The notes under the pieces were generated by a model that was not told where the DNA came from, searched no databases, and saw only the letters and a list, made by a program, of their open reading frames with translations. From NCBI GenBank assembly GCA_944739405.2, contig OX123183.2:120908331-120972330 (forward strand): 64,000 bases of DNA. Reading direction: 5' to 3'. This stretch comes from Euclidia mi. Lineage: Eukaryota > Arthropoda > Insecta > Lepidoptera > Erebidae. Shown piece by piece: positions 1 through 11,112 of this stretch (its first letter is position 1; each line of letters begins with the position of its first letter). A program made the position numbers and the translations under genes.

Positions 1-162
1 GAACACGCTAATCTCAGGAACTATTGGTCCGATTTAAAAAATTCTTTCAGTGTTAGTTAGCCCATTTATCGAGAAAGGCTATAGGCGATAACATCACGCT
101 ATGAGCCACGGGAGCCGTGCAGTAGCCTTAAATAACGCGAGTGTAACCGCGGGCTCCTCTAG
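1..162 (+). mobile_element. Non-autonomous Helitron-like element, copy A (left-truncated by window edge)
   Basis: The body contains the phrases CGCTAATCTCAGGAACTA, TAGCCCATTTATCGAG and GGCTATAGGC and ends GGGCTCCTCTAG followed by T. The same ~200-bp sequence recurs at 163-371, 9181-9365, 23795-24205 and, reversed, at 26481-26884 and 32652-32892. A CTAG end before T, with no target duplication, fits Helitrons. The Helitron assignment is inference from the ends; no Rep/helicase gene is present. Confidence 0.6.
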
Positions 163-371
163 TATACTAATATATAAAGCTGAAGAGTTGTTTGTTTGTT
201 TGGTTGAACGCGCTAATCTCAGGAACTACTGGTCTGATTTGGAAAATTCTTTCAGTGTTAGATAGCCCATTTATCGAGGAAGGCTATAGGCTATATAACA
301 TCACGCTTTGAGCGACGGGAGCAGAGCAGTAGCCTTAAATAACGCGGATGTGTACCGCAGGCATCCTTTAG
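163..371 (+). mobile_element. Non-autonomous Helitron-like element, copy B, abutting copy A
   Basis: It starts TATACTAATATATAAAGC directly after the CTAG of copy A and ends CCTTTAG before T. The two copies are head to tail with no spacer, the same chaining seen at 33-39 kb. Internal sequence closely matches copy A. Confidence 0.6.
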
Positions 372-744
372 TTTTAAATAAGAAGACTTTAAGCGACAAA
401 AGCCTTGTGGTGTACGTAACGGACTGCCGAGACTATGTTTATATGACGAAGTTATGAAGACTTTATATGACTAAGCAGTTCATTGTTAAAACATAAACAG
501 CGATTTGTTCATGAGTGGTAGGGCCATGATGAGGCTTTTAGTGGTAATCTCACCTTGACTTACTTTTGCGAGAGTTAAACTGTTGGAAGTCAGAACTAGC
601 AACTGTTCATCCAATTTGAAGACTCCTTTAACTTAGGGCACAGTTTGAATTACTCAAACCCGGGTGCATAGGGTTCCCAACAAGAACTTAGGGTCCCAAG
701 CCAACCTCACCTGCAAGTGGTGCACCTGCCGATCAACGGACGAG
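372..744. other. No gene recognised; SINE head fragment near 408-440
   Basis: The segment 408-440 (GTGGTGTACGTAACGGACTG and following) matches the tRNA-like head of the SINEs at 24833-25092 and 42919-43166. The rest of this stretch is unrecognised. Confidence 0.4.
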
Positions 745-895
745 GCTCTGGCAAACAAAATGTCCCAATAAGCGGCAATAGGCTCGCCACCTATTACGTG
801 GGATCAAAACACTGGCGAAAAGTGGGCGTTTAATATGCCTCTGCCTACTCCTTCGGGGAAACAGGCGTGAGTCTATGTATGCATGTATGTAAAAC
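745..895 (+). mobile_element. SINE/LINE 3' tail fragment (TATGTATG-type)
   Basis: It contains CGGCAATAGGCTCGCC, TGGCGAAAAGTGGG and CCTTCGGGGAAACAGGCGTG, then GTATGCATGTATGT. This tail is shared with the SINE-D copies and with the RTE-like LINE end at 12278-12581. Confidence 0.6.
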
Positions 896-1375
896 CGGTA
901 GAGTAAATTCAACGATACGCCACGATATATAATTTCAAGTCAGATAATATTTATGTAACTTTAATTGTACGTAATAGAAATATTAAATTAGTTTCGTGTT
1001 TGACTATTGTTTGCGGAATTTTTCGCAGAGAAAGCCTTGCCTTGCTTTAGATAAAAAGATAATAAAACTAAATGTTACAGATGCGATCATTGTTTTTGCC
1101 AAATATATAGCGAACGCACTCTATCAAAACAACAATTCGCAAGGTTAAGTGAGTCACATTATTTTCTTAATATATAGATAGTCTTCTTCACAAGATTATC
1201 AGAAGATAAACGACGTAGGAAAATTTGCGTTTGTCTTCCAGCTGTCAACTTCATGAGAAATACCTTAGGATTCTTCAAGGCATCGCAAAATTCATATAAA
1301 CTTCATCCACGGCTTCTGATACGTGGCAAAATTATACCTCCCTATGATGGCAATTCCTTAAAATACTCTCGTACT
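896..1375. other. AT-rich DNA, nothing recognised
   Basis: No exon-like reading frame, known repeat or RNA gene was recognised here. Confidence 0.4.
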
Positions 1376-1600
1376 GGTCTCCTACAGTGCGCAAAGGACA
1401 TTCGTACCAAATTTCAGCTTCTTGCGCCCAGAAGTTTTGACTTTCTTTTGTCTCATCATCAGCCCTATAAAATGTCCCACTGCTGGGCACGGGACTCTTC
1501 TCGCTGTGAGAAGGGTAAGGCAGTAGTCCACCACGCTGGCCAAGTGCGGGATGGCGTTTCATAATTTTCCTTTGTCTGTCGGTCGGTAACGCAAGTATTT
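1376..1600. mobile_element. Dispersed repeat interrupted by a SINE-B tail (1457-1556, minus)
   Basis: The segments 1376-1456 and 1557-1600 resemble the repeat at 53073-53340 (phrases ATTTCAGCTTCTTGCGCCCA and GTCTGTCGGTCGGTAACGCA). Between them lies the reverse complement of the SINE-B 3' tail, beginning CATCATCAGCCC and containing CACTGCTGGGCACGGG. The SINE therefore inserted into the older repeat. Overlapping reading frames of 76-105 codons here are repeat-derived. Confidence 0.55.
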
Positions 1601-1854
1601 TGTCTAATAAAAATAATGTTGATGCTATGACCGCTTATGATCAGATAAACAGTGTGATTAAAATAATAGCAGTCCGCGTGCTTAGGTCCCTGAATCGCAA
1701 CCGGGATAGCGCTATAGGAAGATAATAATGAAGAAACAGTTTGATCTGACGAAAATCTAGATACTGATTGTCCGCCAATCATATTTATTTTATTTATTTA
1801 TAAGGATCGCCAACAAATGATACACAATTCTTACACAATTCGATTCCCGCTCAA

Positions 1855-2066
1855 TTCAAACATTTATGTGCAATTCAAACATGGATGTTTGTCTTGGTCT
1901 GGGTGTTTCTATGTATAACATGTATGTATTTACAAAAAAAATAGTATATATGTATGTTTATCCATTATCTAGTACCCATAGTGCAAGCTCTGCTTAGTTT
2001 GGGACTAGATGGTGTTGTGTGAATGTGGTAGAAGTGGGTAGAATATTATTATTATTATTATAATTA
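1855..2066 (+). repeat. Dispersed repeat, probable LINE 3' end with ATT tail
   Basis: The sequence around TTATCCATTATCTAGTACCC and GGGACTAGATGGTGTTGTGT recurs inverted at 52401-52545. It ends in an (ATT)n run at 2046-2060. The LINE-tail reading is inference from the microsatellite end. Confidence 0.45.
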
Positions 2067-3716
2067 AAGATGTTACAATAATACATGCCTTGTGCTCATT
2101 CTGTTATAGGCAACCACAACTAACACAGGAAGTAGCAGTACAATACACTTAAAAATAAACTATAATATAAAATAATAAAAAATATGAAAATGTGAAAAAC
2201 GATTAAACGACGTTTAGAAAAAAAACATATTTGCAACTACAGAAAAGCAAAGATCATATTAACGAGTACAGTGCAAAAAAATTTGCAACGACTCCACACC
2301 TGTTTTACGCTATCGAAATCACTTAAGAGCATTATGTCATACTGCTCAAAAAAAATCTCACTGGAGTAACAATTAACTGACTAACCGTTTTGACATTTAA
2401 TATGAGCACAAACTCTAGAGTCAGCCATGTTGCCGTTAAAAGGGAGTATTTCTTACAACGGTAGCTTCCTAGTAGCTGACCAATAAAAGTAGCTCACTTC
2501 GATGTTAACGTAACGTTTTTCGATGTTCAGTACCTATACTCCATCCACTTAAAACGCATTGCTTAATACAATGGGCCATTAACTGTAGTGTAGTGTCATC
2601 TCGATCAATTGACGATGCGTGAAGCAAAGGACCGCCAATTGAGAACAATAACAACGCGTGCACGCTATCAATACTAATATTATAAAATTGAAGAGTTTGG
2701 TTGAACGCGCTAATTTTAAAAGTTCTTTAATTTTAATTAAACTTTACTGCTTGGACGGTTTACTAGTTTAGTAAGTAGCAGTCACCTCACCACGTGCCAG
2801 TTCTTTCGATCCCCGTACGAGAAAAATCTCTGTTTGATTCTTCAAATTGTGTGAATTTTTATTTTCTTCTACAAGACGACTCCTGCACCCTATTGCAGTC
2901 TACCTCTCCCCGTGACATAGGATTTATGACTACATAAATCGTATGTCGCGGGAAACTTTACCAATATACAACAAACAAACACAATGAACACCTAGACACG
3001 AAACAACAATTCACACGAGATCATGAGTTCAATCGCGCACTCGGCGCAGTGTCAAGCGGCGAGGTAGCCACCTAAACCTCTACGCTATCCGGCAGTCAAC
3101 CGGTTGTTCCAGGTCTGGGTGTGTTTTGTATTAAATCTTTGACTATTCGTTAGGAAGCAGAATCCGTTGTTAGTATTGGAGTATTCTCTAAAAATATGGC
3201 ACAAACTCTCATTATAGTATTCAGCCAAGCCAGCAGTATAATTAATGGAACTGAGTCATTCTGCCTAATATTGTTGACAGTGTCCTTCTAGTATTATTAT
3301 AGTATTGCGGTATTGCCTAGGAAACAAGACAATATATAAGCGTGTGGCTGGCTTCTATGAAAATGCGAAGCGTAAGCGAAGACAGATTAAAATCGACAAA
3401 GATATAGAAGATTAAATTCATTCTTTAATACTATGCGCAACCTGTCTACAACTTGTAAGTGGTCGGAAAGAAAATTGAGATAAGATAAATTAAAGACGTA
3501 GCAGAGAAGGAAAATATTCTGCTAGACAGAGTTAAAACCTCCCTGTTCTATGACACCCCGCCAACAAAAATTGTTGACGACACAAAATATGTAGCAATTT
3601 TCATTGTAGACTCAGCTGTACCTACTCATATTTTTGTTGTTTACTCATTTTGACCACATAAAAGTTGTCAGTTTTTCAACAAACAAAAGATACCTTCAAC
3701 TGAAAATATCTCAAAT
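2067..3716. other. AT-rich intergenic DNA
   Basis: A short Helitron-like fragment lies at about 2671-2720 (AATACTAATATTATAAAATTG then TTGAACGCGCTAAT). No gene was recognised in the remainder. Confidence 0.4.
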
Positions 3717-3800
3717 ACTGCCTATCAAATTCAAATTCAAACTCATTTATTCATATAGGTTACAAAAGCAACGCTTATGGACGTCAATTCTTTTTTTTTA
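3717..3800 (-). repeat. LINE 3'-end fragment
   Basis: It contains tandem TCAAAT/TCAAACT units followed by CATTTATTCATATAGGTTAC and CGCTTATGGACGTC. The same element end occurs in both arms of the large inverted repeat (about 23700-23795 and 26885-26960). Orientation is taken from the simple-sequence tail. Confidence 0.45.
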
Positions 3801-4108
3801 CAACCAGTTTTTTATCTAGACGGAATAGGCAGTTTATTCAAAGTATTCTAGTTTTGCGCTTAATATTGTTACGATACAAGTATAAACGAGTTTCACTGTT
3901 TCGTATTGAATCTCCTATCGAGACAAAAGTACTATCAAATAGCTGAACAAACTCTAAAACGGGCAAGCGTCCACACATGAAACGATGTATGTGTAACAAT
4001 CAATTAGAGACCTATGCATTGCTTGATTGGATAGTTGCGTAAGCGACTCTGCTGTCGCTAGGGTATTTTATTACATAATAGAGCAACATGTATCATATTC
4101 CGAAAGCA
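3801..4108. other. No gene or repeat recognised
   Basis: AT-rich DNA with no feature that I can support. Confidence 0.35.
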
Positions 4109-4190
4109 AAGCAGGATAACTACCGGTATTAAATATTGGTTAATACCGGTAGTTATTAACCAATAGTTAATACCGGTATTTATCCTGCTT
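4109..4190. repeat. Fold-back palindrome rich in ACCGGT
   Basis: The outer arms AAGCAGGATA and TATCCTGCTT enclose repeated TAATACCGGTA blocks that pair with one another, giving an ~82-bp hairpin. It abuts the 5' end of the SINE at 4191. Confidence 0.6.
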
Positions 4191-4510
4191 ACGATGCAAA
4201 TACCATCTTTGCGTAGAGACGGAAAACTCGACATCAAACCCTATACGACTGCCTCGTTGGTCTCGCCGCATAAATGTGCGCGTGGGATCGGAAGGTCCCG
4301 GGTTCGATTCCTGGGTCGGGCAGTGTTATTGGCTTTTTCTGTCACGAAATTCTCAGTAGCAGCACGGAGTCTGGAAATGTGCCCGGTACGGCAATAGGCT
4401 CGCCCCTTATTACGTGGAACTAAAGTATATCTGGCGAAAAGTGGGTGTAGAAATACACCTCTGCCTACCTCTTCGGGGTTATAGGCGTGAGACTATGTAT
4501 GTATGTATTA
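4191..4510 (+). mobile_element. tRNA-derived SINE, family D (5'-truncated)
   Basis: A-box-like TTGGTCTCGCCGCATAA and B-box-like GGTTCGATTCC lie about 50 bp apart, followed by CGGGCAGTGTTATTGG, CGGCAATAGGCTCGCC and a GTATGTATGTATT tail. Compared with the full copy at 19220-19630 it lacks the 5' module. A 67-codon reading frame across it is a by-product that recurs in other copies. Confidence 0.75.
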
Positions 4511-4884
4511 ACTACTGATATATTTTTTTCGTGTGAGTGTAAGGCCAACTCTGGTGTCGGAGATTTTCAGACCATCCGAAGGCGTCCGACCTTCTTGTCC
4601 TGTCGCGAGTACCGAGCCCGATAGATTTACGTGCCCTCCAAAGCATGGTACCCTCTGATGTAAATGCCATACACGGTTACCCATCCGCCAACCTGTAACG
4701 ATCGGCTAACCAAGTCACGCTATGAGCGCTAAAACTACCGGTGTAAGTAAAATATCGGTATCAGGCAGTACCAAACTACAGGTAAATACCAGATTCTATT
4801 TAAAGAACATATTATAAAATATATTATAATAATTATTTATTATACCTATAATACCATCCGTGATGATACCATCAGATATACCAT
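4511..4884. other. No gene recognised
   Basis: Moderately AT-rich sequence with degenerate ACCGGT-like fragments near 4735-4795. No supported feature. Confidence 0.35.
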
Positions 4885-5125
4885 CCGTGTGGTGTCGGAT
4901 TAAGAATACGGAATGTCACCACCCCATATCATCCCATGGGTGTCGTAAGAGCTGACTGAGGGAGCATATTATGCAGAGAACAGCACTGTAAGAGAAGGAA
5001 AACTTGATACAAACCCTATACCAACCCGTTTGTCCAGCGTGGTATAGTAGGCCCATTCCTCCTTTCAAAGGAGAGGCCTAGTACAGCAGTGGACTGTTAA
5101 AGGCTGATGATGATGATGATGACGA
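4885..5125 (+). mobile_element. SINE, family C, TGATGATG tail
   Basis: It starts CCGTGTGGTGTCGGATTAAG and passes CATCCCATGGGTGTCGTAAG, GTATAGTAGGCC and CCTCCTTTCAAAGGAGAGGC before a (TGA)n tail. Six copies occur in the window (also 7588, 25972, 41098, 56031 and 62264). Confidence 0.75.
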
Positions 5126-5177
5126 TACTATTTATTGCATTCATGCAATTGGGCTTTGTAATTTCAACGCGGCTTCG

Positions 5178-5292
5178 TCTATACATATAAATAAAATTGA
5201 AGTGTCTGTCTGTGATTTCAAAATAACTATGGTTTTCAAGTGCGTATAGTTAGTTACACGATTCTAAGTCCAAAACAACCCTTTTTAACATT

Positions 5293-5331
<39 letters not shown>

Positions 5332-6494
5332 TTCTGTTTGTCCGGGGTAATCTCTGGAACGGCTGAACCGATTCTAATGAGACTTTCACTACCAAGTAGA
5401 GGACTTTATAGCGCTACATATAGGCTACAGTTTGACCCGGTAGTTGGCGCTGTTGTCGCGATAACAAGTCTTTACTTATTCAACTCATCTATACATATAA
5501 ATAAAATTGAAGTGTCTGTCTGTGATTTCAAAATAACTATGGTTTTCAAGTGCGTATAGTTAGTTACACGATTCTAAGTCCAAAACAACCCTTTTTAACA
5601 TTTTTGTCTGTCTGTCTGTCTGTCTGTCTCTCTGTCTTTCTGTTTGTCCGGGGTAATCACTGGAACGGCTGAACCGATTCTAATGAGACTTTCACTACCA
5701 AGTAGAGGACTTTATAGCGCTACATATAGGCTACAATTTGACCCGGTAGTTGGCGCTGTTGTCGCGATAACAAGTCTTTACTTATTCAACTCATCTATAC
5801 ATATAAATAAAATTGAAGTGTCTGTATGTGATTTCAAAATAACTATGGTTTTCAAGTGCATATAGTTAGTTACACGATTCTAAGTCCAAAATAACCCTTT
5901 TTAACATTTTTGTCTGTCTGTCTGTTGGTCCGGGGTAATCTCTGGAACGGCTGAACCGATTCAAATGAGACTTTCAATACCAGGTAGAGGACTTTATAGC
6001 GCTACATATAGGCTACAATTTGACCCGGTAGTTGGCGCTGTTGTCGCGATAACAAGTCTTTACTTATTCAACTCATCTATACATATAAATAAAATTGAAG
6101 TGTCTGTCTGTGATTTCAAAATGACTATGGTTTTTCAAGTGCATATAGTTAGTTACACGATTCTAAGTCCAAAACAACCCTTTTTGACATTTTTGTCTGT
6201 CTGTCTGTCTGTCTTTCTGTTGGTCCGGGGTAATCTCTGGAACGGCTGAACCGATTCAAATGAGACTTTCACTACCAGGTAGAGGACTTTATAGCGCTAC
6301 ATATAGGGTACAATTTGACCCGGTAGTTGGCGCTGTTGTCGCGATAACAAGTCTTTACTTATTCAACTCATCTATACATCTATACATATAAATAAAATTG
6401 AAATGTCTGTCTGTGATTTCAAAATAACTATGGTTTTTCAAGTGCATATAGTTAGTTACACGATTCTAAGTCCAAAACAACCCTTTTTAACATT

Positions 6495-6529
<35 letters not shown>

Positions 6530-7088
6530 TTCTGTTTGTCCGGGGTAATCTCTGGAACGGCTGAACCGATTCTAATGAGACTTTCACTACCAGGTAGAGG
6601 ACTTTATAGCGCTACATATAGGCTACAGTTTGACCCGGTAGTTGGCGCTGTTGTCGTGATAACAAGTCTTTACTTATTCAACTCATCTATACATATAAAT
6701 AAATTTGAAGTGTCTGTCTGTGATTTCAAAATAACTATGGTTTTCAAGTGCATATAGTTAGTTACACGATTCTTAGTCCAAAACAACCCTTTTTAACATT
6801 TTTGTCTGTCTGTCTGTTGGTCCGGGGTAATCTCTGGAATGGCTGAACCGATTCAAATGAGACTTTAACTGGAAGGTAGAGCACTTTATAGCACTACATA
6901 TAGGCTCCAATTTGACCCGATAGGTTGCGCTGTTGTCATGACACTTATTTTTGTATAATTATATATAAAAGCAAAGAGTCATTCATCTTGAAATCTGGAA
7001 AATCACCGGCTGTATAAAGATTAGATATGGCAGATAACTTTTTAAAACGTAACTTTTTTCCGCGTGCGAAGCCGCGGGTACCAGCTAG
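5178..7088 (+). mobile_element. Helitron-like element with six tandem copies of its 5' ~300 bp
   Basis: Units start with TCTATACATATAAATAAA at 5178, 5488, 5794, 6076, ~6371 and 6686, giving periods of 310, 306, 282, ~295 and ~315 bp. Each unit holds a variable (TGTC)n tract. After the sixth unit, unique sequence from about 6960 ends CCGCGGGTACCAGCTAG before T at 7088. The TC start and CTAG end fit a non-autonomous Helitron. Length differences between units lie largely in the TGTC tract. Recurrent 73-codon frames, one per unit, carry no independent coding evidence. Confidence 0.7.
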
Positions 7089-7587
7089 TTTATAATATAA
7101 AAGCATCACATAGTTATGTAAAGTAGAGCTGTAATGGTCCCATGAATGAACCGATTCGGCTAGTAAGTACCCATGTCATAGAAAATCATGGCAAACATTT
7201 AGTATTTCTACTTTTGATGTTGAATATGTAACTGTGACTCCTTCCGGCCATCCTTTTTTTCATATTTAGATTTTTTTGTAATAAGTGGCAAACGAGCTGA
7301 CTGTTCGCCTGATGGTGAGCGATTACCGGCGTCCTTAGACAAAAGCAAAGCCCGAGCAATCACAAGCACGTTGCTACCCTTTTGGGATGGGAAAAATAAT
7401 AGGGAGAGAAAACGCAATGAATTAGAATGAAAATAGGATAGGTCTCCGGCACTCACTAAAAGAAACGCAACAGCTTAGGTGCTGTTACTTAACTATTCTA
7501 TGCTGTTAGAGGGCAGTACCTACTTCCCCGGTCGGACCGGCCCATTTATGCTGAAATCAGCACGGCGATGATAGTTTCGCCTCCCAC
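7089..7587. other. No gene; degraded dispersed repeat near 7275-7340
   Basis: The phrase GTGGCAAACGAGCTGACTG with GCCTGATGGTGAGCGATTAC looks like a common lepidopteran dispersed repeat (from memory, not searched). No coding evidence. Confidence 0.35.
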
Positions 7588-7828
7588 TCATCATCATCAT
7601 CATCATCAGCCTTTAACAGTCGACTGCTGGACTAGGCCTCTCCTTTGAACGGAGGAATTGGCCTACCATACAACGCTGGCCAAACGGGTCGGTATAGGCT
7701 TTGCATCAAGATTTCCTTCTCTTTCAGTGCTGTTCTCTGCATAATATGCTCCCTCTGTCGGCTCTTACGACACCCATGGGATGTCACGGGGTGGTGACAT
7801 TCCGTATTCTTAATCCGTCACCACACGG
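7588..7828 (-). mobile_element. SINE, family C
   Basis: Reverse complement of the family C sequence: a CATCATCATCATCAGCC tail at the left and CCGTCACCACACGG at the right. Near full length. Confidence 0.75.
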
Positions 7829-7966
7829 ACCACGGTCGGCATCAAATTACCACCCTGGCCTGGTTGTCTGTGGAAATCATGTGGCAATAGACGCTTACGT
7901 GAATATATCCTATAAGATAGTCAGTCATCTGATCTCAAACTTACTGAAAATATTAATCCAAATACT

Positions 7967-8198
7967 GATTCTCCTAGCGTTATCCTAGTTGCAAGCCGGG
8001 GTCCGCTTACTAGGCTAACCGGATCTGACAGACGGCTTAAAGTGCTCTCCAAGGCACATGGCAAGCGATAATAAAAATTTTACTTCGCACTTAGATCCAA
8101 AAATTCAATGGTGCGTGCCGTAGAATCCGCTGTGGACTCTAAATCGATACCCTCTGCATGGCAGTCTGCTGGTATCTCCACTAGGTTATCGCCGCCGA
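7967..8198 (-). mobile_element. SINE, family A, with 15-bp target-site duplication
   Basis: It is flanked by ATTAATCCAAATACT at 7952-7966 and again at 8199-8213. The right end is the tRNA-like head (reverse complement of GGCGGCGATAACCTAGTGG). The left end is the tail, with CTCCTAGCGTTATCCTAG and GTCCGCTTACTAGGCTAACC. Part of the body is deleted relative to the copy at 9905-10276. Confidence 0.85.
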
Positions 8199-8213
8199 AT
8201 TAATCCAAATACT

Positions 8214-8804
8214 TCATACCAATTTTATATAATAATAATAAAGAAAAGCATCACAATAATTGTTAAACTACCTCTATTAATAATAATGGCCGGTTCGGTA
8301 AGTAACGGCCATTTACCGCCCCTTTCAATACAGGTTTATACAAATCTGAGTAGAAAGTTACAAGGTCAAAGAGAGTGTTTACTTCGGAATAAGAACTGTG
8401 TGACCATGAAAGGTTACCATGAAAGGTTACTGGTGTCGTGAATTTCTGGCCGGAAATAAAGTAGTCCGATTTCGTTGTGGACCGGATAGCCCGTAAACAT
8501 TTTTTATTTTTATTTATTTGACTTCTTGCACAAAATAATATATTTTGTACAAAGGCGGACTCAATGCCCAAGGTATTCTCTACCAGCCAACCTTTGAGAG
8601 GTGCAGAGACGAATCAAGGTGGGTGCTAAAACTGCATGTAAACTACTAATCAAGATACATAAAATATTACGTATAAATATACATATATACATATAATTTA
8701 AACTTATAAAATAAATATTGTACATACCTACAACACATAAATAGTTAAATATATTCCTACATATATACTTAATAGAGGACGCCAGCAGCTACGCCTGCAA
8801 TTTT
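8214..8804. other. No gene; dispersed repeat piece near 8540-8640
   Basis: The stretch around TTTGTACAAAGGCGGACTC and TATTCTCTACCAGCCAACC is a dispersed-repeat fragment. Positions 8613-8634 are identical to 48341-48362 inside the BEL/Pao element. No coding evidence. Confidence 0.4.
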
Positions 8805-8945
8805 TTTGGCGGATCCCGTGGGAATTTCGGGAAATCCCTTCTTAGTGCACCCCTACGGTCCCAAAGGAACATACATGCCAAATTTCAGCTTCCTGCTCCC
8901 AATAGTTTCGGCTGTAGCGTGTCTGTCAGTTAGTCAGTAACGAAA
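8805..8945 (-). repeat. Dispersed Helitron-like repeat fragment
   Basis: It contains GGAACATACATGCCAAATTT and GTTTCGGCTGTAGCGTGTC, as in the larger copy at 53073-53340. Related fragments lie at 1376-1600, 15480-15630, 22001-22140 and 51570-51720. Confidence 0.5.
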
Positions 8946-9180
8946 GGATTTTATATATTAAGATGATATACATACACATAAATATACTAGGAAGATGATT
9001 CTGCCGATTGTTCGAATAACTGCCATCGTAAGCTAGCCTTAATAATGAAACGGCCAAAGATAGAACTAAACGCTTGATCTCAAAGAATAACAGTGCATTT
9101 GACTTCAATCATCTTTTGACATAAAATCAGTATCTCAAGGTATATTTTAAATTTAATACAATTATGCTCTGTATCTAATA

Positions 9181-9365
9181 TCTAATACTAATATATAAAG
9201 CTGAAGAGTTTGTTTGTTTGTTAGGTAGAACGCTCTAATCTCTAGCTCTCAGTGTTAGATAGCCCATTTATCGAGAAAAGCTATAGGCTATATAACATCA
9301 CGCTATGAGTCACGGGAGCGGAGCAATAGCCTAAAATAATGCGGGTGTAACCGAGGCCTATCTAG
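9181..9365 (+). mobile_element. Non-autonomous Helitron-like element
   Basis: It starts TCTAATACTAATATATAAAG and ends CCTATCTAG before T. Part of the central block present in copies A and B is missing. Confidence 0.6.
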
Positions 9366-9888
9366 TTGTAAATACAAACAGTAAGTTTAGTTCTCTTTTT
9401 TATAAAATTATCACGCTTTAAAATAATGTCTGAATCATGCAAGTACTGAACATCACGATCTAGACCCGGTAAAATAATTTAATTTGTGGATGATAATAAA
9501 GGTCTGAAAATCAATAGAGTTATTGGCACTTCATAATGGCAAAGTAGTCTTAAGTCTTTAATCAGTTTCGTGCCTGCTAGTACCATACCATATTAAATGA
9601 AACATGAACATTCATTCAAAGCGTTCAAATAATACAAATAGGTACGCCATCAGGCGAAATTTAGCTTATACTTAGATAGCAACGTTAACGCTGGAGTACA
9701 GTATTACTAGTTTAAGAAGCAGTTGCTTTTTAAAAACAATAAAAATCTTGAAATATCTTCATTGCAACGTGACCTGTAATTGCAAACGATGCACTTTCAG
9801 CAATTAGAGAGAGGAGAAAATTAGCCGAGAGGAGACGTCATTGAATTAAAAAACTTTGATGAAAGAAAAAAATGTTCTGAAAAGTAAG
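9366..9888. other. AT-rich DNA, nothing recognised
   Basis: No repeat family member or reading frame that I can support. Confidence 0.35.
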
Positions 9889-9904
9889 TTTTATCATCAT
9901 GTAT

Positions 9905-10276
9905 CATCCATCCTCCTAGCGTTATCCTAGTTTCAATCTAGGGTCCGCTTACTAGTCTAACCGGATTTGGCTGAATATTAGCTTTTCCACAGAGCGACTA
10001 CCTGTCTGCCCTCCGCAACCTGAAGGGATAGCGATATTCCATGGCTTAGACTAGTGTCAGTTTATTGAGAGGTACTGACGCCCTGTAACGACTGTCAAAG
10101 ATCTCCATGACAGCTGGGACCGACGGCTTAACGTGCTCTCCGAAGTACGGGACAAGCGATAATTAACAATTCAATACGCACATAACTCCGAAAAGTCATT
10201 ATTGCGCGCCGTGGATTCGAACCCGATACCCTCTGCATGGCAGTCTGTTGGTATCTCTACTAGGCTATCGCTGCCT
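9905..10276 (-). mobile_element. SINE, family A, with 16-bp target-site duplication
   Basis: It is flanked by TTTTATCATCATGTAT at 9889-9904 and 10277-10292. The right end carries the tRNA-like head (reverse complement of GGCAGCGATAGCCTAGTAG, with a B-box equivalent in GGATTCGAACCC). The left part is the LINE-like tail, with TGACAGCTGGGACCGACGG, AGACTAGTGTCAGTTTATTG and CTCCTAGCGTTATCCTAG. Confidence 0.88.
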
Positions 10277-10292
10277 TTTTATCATCATGTAT

Positions 10293-10797
10293 GTATATAT
10301 AAAATTACTCGTCCTTACATATTATTATATATTAGCGCGGAGCCCAAAGTAACGAAGCTGGAAATAAGTTTGGACAGCGGTTCTTCTTATGACGAAGGCA
10401 CCCAATTACGAAGGACTTTTTGGATTCCTACCCTAAAGAGGTGAATTAGGGAATGACATTTTAACGGACACGGACCTGATCCATATTTTTATAAAAGTTC
10501 TTTTTTACTATAATTATCTTATAGTATAAGGTTAAAAAATGCACATTTCTACGTCATGGAATACTTTAGTCTGACACTAGTCTGTATATCGTATGATGTA
10601 TAGCATGAATGCATTTCGTTACTTTCGATTGCTGTGCCTAAGCCAATATGTCTGTCAACGTTATGAAAGTTTGTGGTGTGGAATATTTTTACAAATATAG
10701 AAACAAGTGATCACAGAGAGTATCAAAACATGTAGCTATCTGAAAGAAATTAGCCAATGTTATTTATGTATTATATAAATATACCTTATAAAAAATT
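10293..10797. other. AT-rich DNA, nothing recognised
   Basis: No supported feature. Confidence 0.35.
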
Positions 10798-10807
10798 AGG
10801 TAGGGTA

Positions 10808-11102
10808 TTTTATTTCTTTATTTTTTTATAGACTTACGCCTGTATCCCCGAAAGGGTAGGCAAAGGTGTGATGTTACACCCACATTTCGCCATGATTTTT
10901 TTTAGGTCCCACGTAATAGGGGGCGAGCCTATTGCCGTACCGGGCAGATTACCAGACTCCGTGCTGCTACTGAGAATTTCTTAACGAAAAAACCCAATAA
11001 CACTTTGCTCGACCCGGGAATCGAACCCGAGACCTCCCAATCCCACGCGCACATTTATGCCGCGAAACCAACGAGGCAGTCCGAATGGTCAGTCAGTCAG
11101 TA
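10808..11102 (-). mobile_element. tRNA-derived SINE, family D, with 10-bp target-site duplication
   Basis: It is flanked by AGGTAGGGTA at 10798-10807 and 11103-11112. It contains the reverse-complement B box (GGGAATCGAACCCGAG) and CCGCGAAACCAACGAGGCAG at the right, and CCGAAAGGGTAGGCAAAGG at the left tail. It lacks the 5' module found at 19220. Confidence 0.8.
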
Positions 11103-11112
11103 AGGTAGGGTA

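Noticed and set aside
5338..6757. Repeated 73-codon frames (MSGVISGTAEPILMRLSLPS...) that look like a tandem gene family
   Set aside because: They fall one per unit in the Helitron's tandem repeat, include its terminus, and carry no coding signature beyond repetition.
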